Assembly (NCBI GenBank): GCA_910585895.1
Contig: CAJUHY010000006.1
Location: 1-64,000, forward strand
DNA length: 64,000 nucleotides
Reading direction: 5' to 3'
DNA from: an uncultured Lachnospiraceae bacterium
GTDB lineage: Bacteria; Bacillota; Clostridia; Lachnospirales; Lachnospiraceae
Shown: in pieces, positions 59,266-64,000 of the stretch
Position numbering within the stretch: position 1 is the first letter of the stretch
How the letters are laid out: every line of letters begins with the position of its first letter
Notes under the pieces: model-generated
The model's input: only the letters and a program-made list of their open reading frames with translations
The model's database searches: none
What the model was told of the DNA's origin: nothing
Program-made: the position numbers and the translations under genes

Positions 59266-61794
59266 GTGTCAATGGAAGTTCTGACAATTTTACAGGTTAT
59301 CTGGAGCCTTGCATCATACCTGGTGATGACGTTGGCTCTTCCGGCGCTGCTGTTGTATCGTAAAATAAAACACCTCAGGTTTTGTGAGCGGTTTATCGCG
59401 TATCAGATGGCCGGCAATTTCTATATGATGAATCTGGTGTCTGTCCTGGAACTTTTGCATATCTCAAACCGCGTGACCTTGACGCTTCTGACGATTCTTC
59501 CATGTGCGGGGATTTATGTGATTCTTTATAAGAAAAAACCTATGGAAATGCTGCAGGATTTGTTTGAATTTCTGGAGCGGCTGGCAGGCGGGCAGGTTGG
59601 AACCCGGCTGTTCCTTTTGCGTGTCCGTGTGGGTATCTGGCATCTTCTGAAACGCGGAGTGCGCGCATTGTTTTCCCGCATTGGCAGGAATTTTATAGAT
59701 ATTGTCCTGGTGACAATTTTGACAGCAGGAATATGTTATATTTATGGAACAAATTTGCTGCAGCATTTTGGATACTGCGCATCGGATTTGCCAGTGCACA
59801 ATTATTGGGTGAATTATCTGGGGCACAACAAAATTTTCGTTGCCGGAATCTACCCCTTTGGTTTTCACTGCGTCATCTATTATCTGCATGAGGTTTTCGC
59901 AATTCCGACTTACGTTCTGTTACGGGTATTCTGCATTGTGCAGAATTTGATGTTCCATTATGCTCTGCTGGCGTTTGCCAGATATTGCTGTAAGTCCAAA
60001 TTCGCCCCCTATGTAGGCGTGTATATTTATGTATTTTTACAAGTTTTCGGAGAGAGTACATTTCTTCGCTTTTTTAGTACCTTACCACAGGAATTTGGCA
60101 TGATTTTCATTCTTCCTTCCATATATTATCTGTTTGCATTTTTTGAGAGGAAGAAAGAAAGCGAGGAATTGCAAAAGAAAAGACAGGCAGAGGAAGAAGA
60201 ACTGCTGCCTTTGAGTGAAGAGAGCATCATCAGGATAGAAGAACGGGGGATTGTCAAGACCAGCGTGGATTCACAGGTGGAAGAGGTTGTAGAGCAAGCT
60301 GCGCCCAAGAGAAGGTTGTTTAAACGGACGGTGGAGGAACAAAAAATCAGGATTCCTTTAAAGGAAAAAATCAAGGCTATGACAGGAAGCGCCGGTTTCT
60401 GGTATCTGGCAGGTTTTGCTGTCAGTTTTGGCATGACTTTATCCGCTCATTTCTATGATACCATGATAGCAGGGCTTTTGTGCATAGGAATTGCCTGTGG
60501 ATATTCTTTCCGTTTATTTCGGCCGAAATATCTGGGTAAGGTCATGCTGACGGGTATAATTTCTATTTTTATAGCAATATTGCCAATGTTGATTGCATTT
60601 GCGATGGGGACTCCGCTGCAAGGTTCTCTTGGTTGGGGAATGAAAGTCATTTCCGGGGAGAACAAAGAAGATTTTGTGCAGGCTGCACCAGTGCAGAATC
60701 AGGAATCTGCAGGAGATACTTCGGCAAATGCAGAAGGTTCTGCCGGAACTGATTTGTCAGAGGGCGGACAGCAGACAGGGGGAGCGCAGAACAGAACGGA
60801 AACGATGAGTGATGGCAGCTTTGTCGTCCACCAGAAATCCTTGCCTGAAAAAGTGATATCCAAGCTAAAAACGGCAGTGGAAGCTTTCTGGAACGTTATG
60901 AGTGTTTATATTATTCTTGACAGCTATCCGATTTTTCAGATATTTCTGGTAGGGTCAATGGTTCTTCTGGCGCTGTTGTCGCTGATTTTCTTCCTTGTGC
61001 GGCAGACAGATTACGCTGCGCGCTGTCTTTCACTGTCGGCAGGAATGGTGGCGCTTTCTATCTTGCAGGCATCTGACAAGTTGGGGCTGCCCACGCTTAT
61101 GGATGAAACAAGAACATGTATCTTTTATGTTTATGTTCTGGTAGCGACCTGGAGTCTGTGTGTGGATGGCGTATTGCAGCTGACTTTCGGTTGGTTCAAG
61201 AAAAAATGGATTCTGAATACTGTTTCCTTGGTGGCGCTGGCAGCTGTGGCTGTGTACGGCGACCAGGCGGGGCTTATGCGTACACCCAGGGATACGCCGG
61301 CGCTGCAGACGAATGAAGCAATTCTCTGCCTGACAAATATTTTACACGATAACAAGGATTTCACGTGGACAATCTGTTCTGCCAACGATGAATTGCGGAT
61401 GGGGGAAGATTATGGATACCATCATGAGGTACATACTTTTTTGAGGGATTTGGAGAGAAAGGGCAGGACTCATTCTGTAACCATTCCGACATCGAAGGTT
61501 TACTTTTTTATAGAGAAGATACCAGTTATGTATGGGCAGGCTTATCGAGGCGGTGAGCCGGAGATATCGGCAGTATTTGCCGATGAGCCGCTGCCGGTCG
61601 GTGCGGGCATCTCCATGTACCAGGGGATAAACCGCCTGATAGAAATGTCCAAACTATATGAATGGGCGCAGGATTTTGCAGAACTCTATCCCAATGATGT
61701 GAAAATATATTATGAGTCAGACAATTTCGTGTGTTATTGTGTAGAGCAGGATTTATACCGACCGTTTAATTTTGCGATTGAGGATAAGGATTGA
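59266..61794 (+). CDS. large polytopic membrane protein of the Pel-type locus, GT-C-like
   Basis: About 843 residues. At least ten hydrophobic segments are split by a long charged cytoplasmic loop (about 300-370, EEELLPLSEESIIRIEER) and an acidic Ser/Ala/Gly linker (about 465-520). A CASDLPVHNYWVNYLG segment and YPFGFHCVIYYL near residue 205 recall GT-C glycosyltransferases, where acidic and YPxGFH motifs are common. AGGAGG is best spaced for GTG 59266; GTG 59257, ATG 59260 and ATG 59272 are alternatives. Its C-terminal 190 residues are a soluble extracytoplasmic domain. Role in polysaccharide assembly is inferred from the locus. Confidence 0.7.
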   Translation: MSMEVLTILQVIWSLASYLVMTLALPALLLYRKIKHLRFCERFIAYQMAGNFYMMNLVSVLELLHISNRVTLTLLTILPCAGIYVILYKKKPMEMLQDLFEFLERLAGGQVGTRLFLLRVRVGIWHLLKRGVRALFSRIGRNFIDIVLVTILTAGICYIYGTNLLQHFGYCASDLPVHNYWVNYLGHNKIFVAGIYPFGFHCVIYYLHEVFAIPTYVLLRVFCIVQNLMFHYALLAFARYCCKSKFAPYVGVYIYVFLQVFGESTFLRFFSTLPQEFGMIFILPSIYYLFAFFERKKESEELQKKRQAEEEELLPLSEESIIRIEERGIVKTSVDSQVEEVVEQAAPKRRLFKRTVEEQKIRIPLKEKIKAMTGSAGFWYLAGFAVSFGMTLSAHFYDTMIAGLLCIGIACGYSFRLFRPKYLGKVMLTGIISIFIAILPMLIAFAMGTPLQGSLGWGMKVISGENKEDFVQAAPVQNQESAGDTSANAEGSAGTDLSEGGQQTGGAQNRTETMSDGSFVVHQKSLPEKVISKLKTAVEAFWNVMSVYIILDSYPIFQIFLVGSMVLLALLSLIFFLVRQTDYAARCLSLSAGMVALSILQASDKLGLPTLMDETRTCIFYVYVLVATWSLCVDGVLQLTFGWFKKKWILNTVSLVALAAVAVYGDQAGLMRTPRDTPALQTNEAILCLTNILHDNKDFTWTICSANDELRMGEDYGYHHEVHTFLRDLERKGRTHSVTIPTSKVYFFIEKIPVMYGQAYRGGEPEISAVFADEPLPVGAGISMYQGINRLIEMSKLYEWAQDFAELYPNDVKIYYESDNFVCYCVEQDLYRPFNFAIEDKD

Positions 61795-61851
61795 TGATGC
61801 GCGCCGACTTATGATAAAAAGGATTGGTTGTGCAGCAGTGGAGGATTTCGT

Positions 61852-63726
61852 ATGGTATCCCGCAGAAACTTTTTTTCCATCACGCTGATAATGCTGGTGG
61901 TAGTGTTTATGTTTCTGGTTCCAGAGGTTATCAAGAACCAGGTAAACAATTATGGACAAAATAGATATGAGGAATCAACGAATACTAAATTTACCGGGAA
62001 ATCTGTTTATACCGCGACAAAAACGGATGGGAAGAAATCGGGAAGGTTTGTTGTATTTATCGGTGATAACAGGGATGGCGCCGTGGGCAGCATGGTCAGT
62101 CAGTGGTGTCTGTATTCCAAGCGTCGTCTGCTGAGCTTTAAGTCTCTGCGAAAATATCAGGCAGAGCCCAAAAATCTGCCGGAGGCAATTTTGATAGACA
62201 GCGCTTATCTGGATTTTGACAAGGAACTTTCTGTGTTGGCTACTTATGCCAAAGTGGGTGTTAACCTGATTTTCTGTAATCTGCCGGATGTGAAGGATGT
62301 GTCCAGAAATCCCAAGCTCAGAAAATTGCTGGGAATCAATGCAATTATTGACGAAGAGATTAAAGTTGAGGGAATCCGGCTGATGGACGGTTTTCTGTTG
62401 GGAGGACTGAAAGAGTATATCCTGGATGAGACCATGGAAAAGACGCAGCAGGATTTGGATTTAGAGATGCCCTGGTACAGGATTTCCGGCGGCGCAAAGA
62501 TGTTTATGCAGGGGATGATGGAAGATGAAGTGATGGAAGAGTATTACATGATGCCAGAAGGGGATGTAATTACCAAGAACCAGAATCTTCCGGCTGTCAT
62601 ATGGAGAAATAAGTACCAGAATGCCATGGTTTTTGCGGTAAACGGTGATTATTTGTCTACAAACGCAGGGATTGGCATTCTGAGCGCGATGATGACGGAA
62701 ATTAAAGATTATGACATTTATCCGGTTATCAATGCGCAGAATATGGTAGTGTTGAATTTCCCTGATTTGGCAAATGAAAATGAGGCGGAGATTATGGAGC
62801 GGTACAGCCGGTCGCTGCCAGCGGTCAACCGTGATGTTGTATGGCCGGGGCTCGTGTCTGTTGCTCAGCAGAATTCTTATAAAATGACTTGTATGCTTAT
62901 CCCGCAGCTGGAGTATGAGGATGAACTGGAACCAGAGGGGAACGCGTTAGTCTATTATATGAAGCTTTTTCAGGAGCAGAAAGCGGAGACCGGACTTTCT
63001 GGGACGCATAAAGAAGATATGGATATCTCAGAGAAACTGGATGAGGATGTTGAATTATTAGACGGAGTAGTGCCGGAGTATTCTCTCTTGTCCTTCTATC
63101 AGGGAAATATGAGCGATGAAGAGTTGGAAGAGGCGCTAAAGCGTGAGAAATTGAGTAAGATACGGACCGTTTTTGCAGATTATGACAAAACGCAGGATTT
63201 GGTATCCTATCTGGGGGACGGAATCATCAAACAGACTGGTATTAATGATGGCTACAGCCATAAATTCAGCGAAAATCTTCGTATGATGAGCATTCAGACA
63301 TCATTAGGGTATTCCAACATCCAGGTAGACCTCAAAAAGATTGCCTTTCCAGAGAGTGATGAGGATTCCTGGGAGAAGCTTTCGCGGAAGTTTGCCGGCA
63401 ATACCCGGACATACTGGAGACGGTTCAGTAAATTTGAAAAGACAACGCTTTCGGAGAGCAATCAGCATATCCGCAGATTTCTGGCGTTGGATTATCAACA
63501 GCAGAGGGAAGGAAATAAGCTTACCCTCGATATTTCCAATTTTGAGGAAGAGGCATGGTTTATTCTGAGGACGCATGGAGAAGGAATCAAGCAGGCAACT
63601 GGAGCTGAATTTACCAGGATAGAGGAAAGCGCGTACCTGATTACGGCGACAGAGCCTAAGGTACAGCTGGAATTGGAGGAAGAACAGGGAAGGTATTATT
63701 ATTTCGAGAAGGATAAGCAGCCTTAA
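61852..63726 (+). CDS. DUF2194-like extracytoplasmic protein of the Pel-type locus
   Basis: 624 residues from ATG 61852 (GGAGG seven bases upstream). One N-terminal membrane helix (about 7-27) puts the rest outside. The body resembles DUF2194 proteins of Gram-positive Pel clusters, which may take the place of PelA (hydrolase/deacetylase). Segments of note: GRFVVFIGDN, VNLIFCNLPDVKD, AVFAVNGDYLSTNAG (written AMVFAVNGDYLS here), and a C-terminal beta domain. The NodB-type deacetylase motifs are not evident. Follows the GT-C-like gene by 57 bases. Confidence 0.75.
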   Translation: MVSRRNFFSITLIMLVVVFMFLVPEVIKNQVNNYGQNRYEESTNTKFTGKSVYTATKTDGKKSGRFVVFIGDNRDGAVGSMVSQWCLYSKRRLLSFKSLRKYQAEPKNLPEAILIDSAYLDFDKELSVLATYAKVGVNLIFCNLPDVKDVSRNPKLRKLLGINAIIDEEIKVEGIRLMDGFLLGGLKEYILDETMEKTQQDLDLEMPWYRISGGAKMFMQGMMEDEVMEEYYMMPEGDVITKNQNLPAVIWRNKYQNAMVFAVNGDYLSTNAGIGILSAMMTEIKDYDIYPVINAQNMVVLNFPDLANENEAEIMERYSRSLPAVNRDVVWPGLVSVAQQNSYKMTCMLIPQLEYEDELEPEGNALVYYMKLFQEQKAETGLSGTHKEDMDISEKLDEDVELLDGVVPEYSLLSFYQGNMSDEELEEALKREKLSKIRTVFADYDKTQDLVSYLGDGIIKQTGINDGYSHKFSENLRMMSIQTSLGYSNIQVDLKKIAFPESDEDSWEKLSRKFAGNTRTYWRRFSKFEKTTLSESNQHIRRFLALDYQQQREGNKLTLDISNFEEEAWFILRTHGEGIKQATGAEFTRIEESAYLITATEPKVQLELEEEQGRYYYFEKDKQP

Positions 63727-63788
63727 GATTTCTCAGGCAAACAGAGATGTGTTGGTACAGACAGCAATAGATGAGGAGGATGGTGTAA

Positions 63789-64000
63789 ATGGCAGGTTAT
63801 TTGAAAGTTTGCATTGTCGCAGAGGGATGTTACCCATATGTGGTGGGCGGTGTGTCAAGCTGGATACACAGCTTAATCAATTCATTCCCTGAAACGGAAT
63901 TTATATTGCTTACAATTGTGGCGAATCGCTCTTTTCGGGGAAAGTTCGTCTATGAACTGCCGGAAAATTTGGCGGAAGTGCATGAGTTGTATCTCGAGGA
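63789..64000 (+). CDS. pelF: PelF-type glycosyltransferase, truncated by the window edge
   Basis: The 70 visible residues read MAGYLKVCIVAEGCYPYVVG and GVSSWIHSLINSFPETEF, the start of GT4-family PelF, which polymerises the Pel polysaccharide from UDP-sugars in the cytoplasm. GAGGATGG ribosome site lies eight bases upstream. It follows the DUF2194 gene by 62 bases. The remainder, and presumably pelG, lie beyond the window. Confidence 0.85.
   Translation, partial: MAGYLKVCIVAEGCYPYVVGGVSSWIHSLINSFPETEFILLTIVANRSFRGKFVYELPENLAEVHELYLE

Overview
The window is a chromosomal segment from a Gram-positive, spore-forming Clostridia, most likely a Lachnospiraceae gut anaerobe. Support comes from the spore maturation pair spmA-spmB, the Bacillus-like order yaaR-holB-ricT(yaaT)-yabB-rsmI, the DUF951-rpsF-ssb-rpsR block, consensus sigma-A promoters, strong AGGAGG ribosome sites, moderate GC, and very large surface proteins with LamG, FIVAR and Ig-like (Big_2) domains. 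The species cannot be named from sequence alone. I see no prophage, insertion sequence or CRISPR array.

Layout. 1-6.8 kb: a truncated tRNA-Lys, an unknown membrane protein, trmB, a penicillin-binding carboxypeptidase, an unknown small protein and a divergent AbiE-like pair. 6.8-12.7 kb: an alanine/Na+ symporter, spmAB, mgtE preceded by an unreported-looking overlapping leader ORF, and a DUF885 lipoprotein. 12.8-18.3 kb, minus strand: small membrane proteins and the housekeeping run gmk-like, yaaR, holB, ricT, trmN6, rsmI. 18.5-24.7 kb, plus strand: SNF2 helicase, SWIM protein, unknown gene, and a HaeIII-like cytosine methyltransferase fused to a HaeIII-like nuclease and carrying two apparent single-base frameshifts. 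This block lies between the gmk-like gene and the Orn/Lys/Arg decarboxylase gene, which are neighbours in related genomes, and a dead Uma2 scrap marks one edge. 26.8-36.4 kb: two giant secreted surface proteins. 36.7-39.1 kb: a chemoreceptor plus an FMN-binding-type lipoprotein. 39.2-42.3 kb: tRNA-fMet, a cysteine-synthase-like enzyme and a peptidoglycan-peptide pair (NlpC/P60 enzyme and M19 dipeptidase). 42.6-46.2 kb: a MacAB-type ABC exporter. 46.5-51.6 kb: thioesterase, a three-gene DUF262 / AAA15 ATPase / unknown cassette, sirtuin and DUF951. 51.7-53.8 kb: a hydrolase and rpsF-ssb-rpsR. 53.9-56.1 kb: two PqqD-type proteins (one fused to an HPr-kinase-like domain) and an S24/S26 peptidase, around a hairpin-rich direct repeat. 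56.1-64 kb: a Gram-positive Pel-type exopolysaccharide locus, starting with a degenerate epimerase fused to a PelD-like c-di-GMP receptor and running off the window in pelF.

Most likely new biology: (1) the DUF262-ATPase-unknown cassette, whose first protein has an N-terminal domain resembling sigma-70 region 1.1; (2) the single-chain HaeIII-like methyltransferase-nuclease with homopolymer frameshifts; (3) the pseudo-epimerase-PelD fusion; (4) the mgtE leader ORF whose start lies in a hairpin and whose stop lies inside mgtE. Family names are from recognition by eye; no searches were run.
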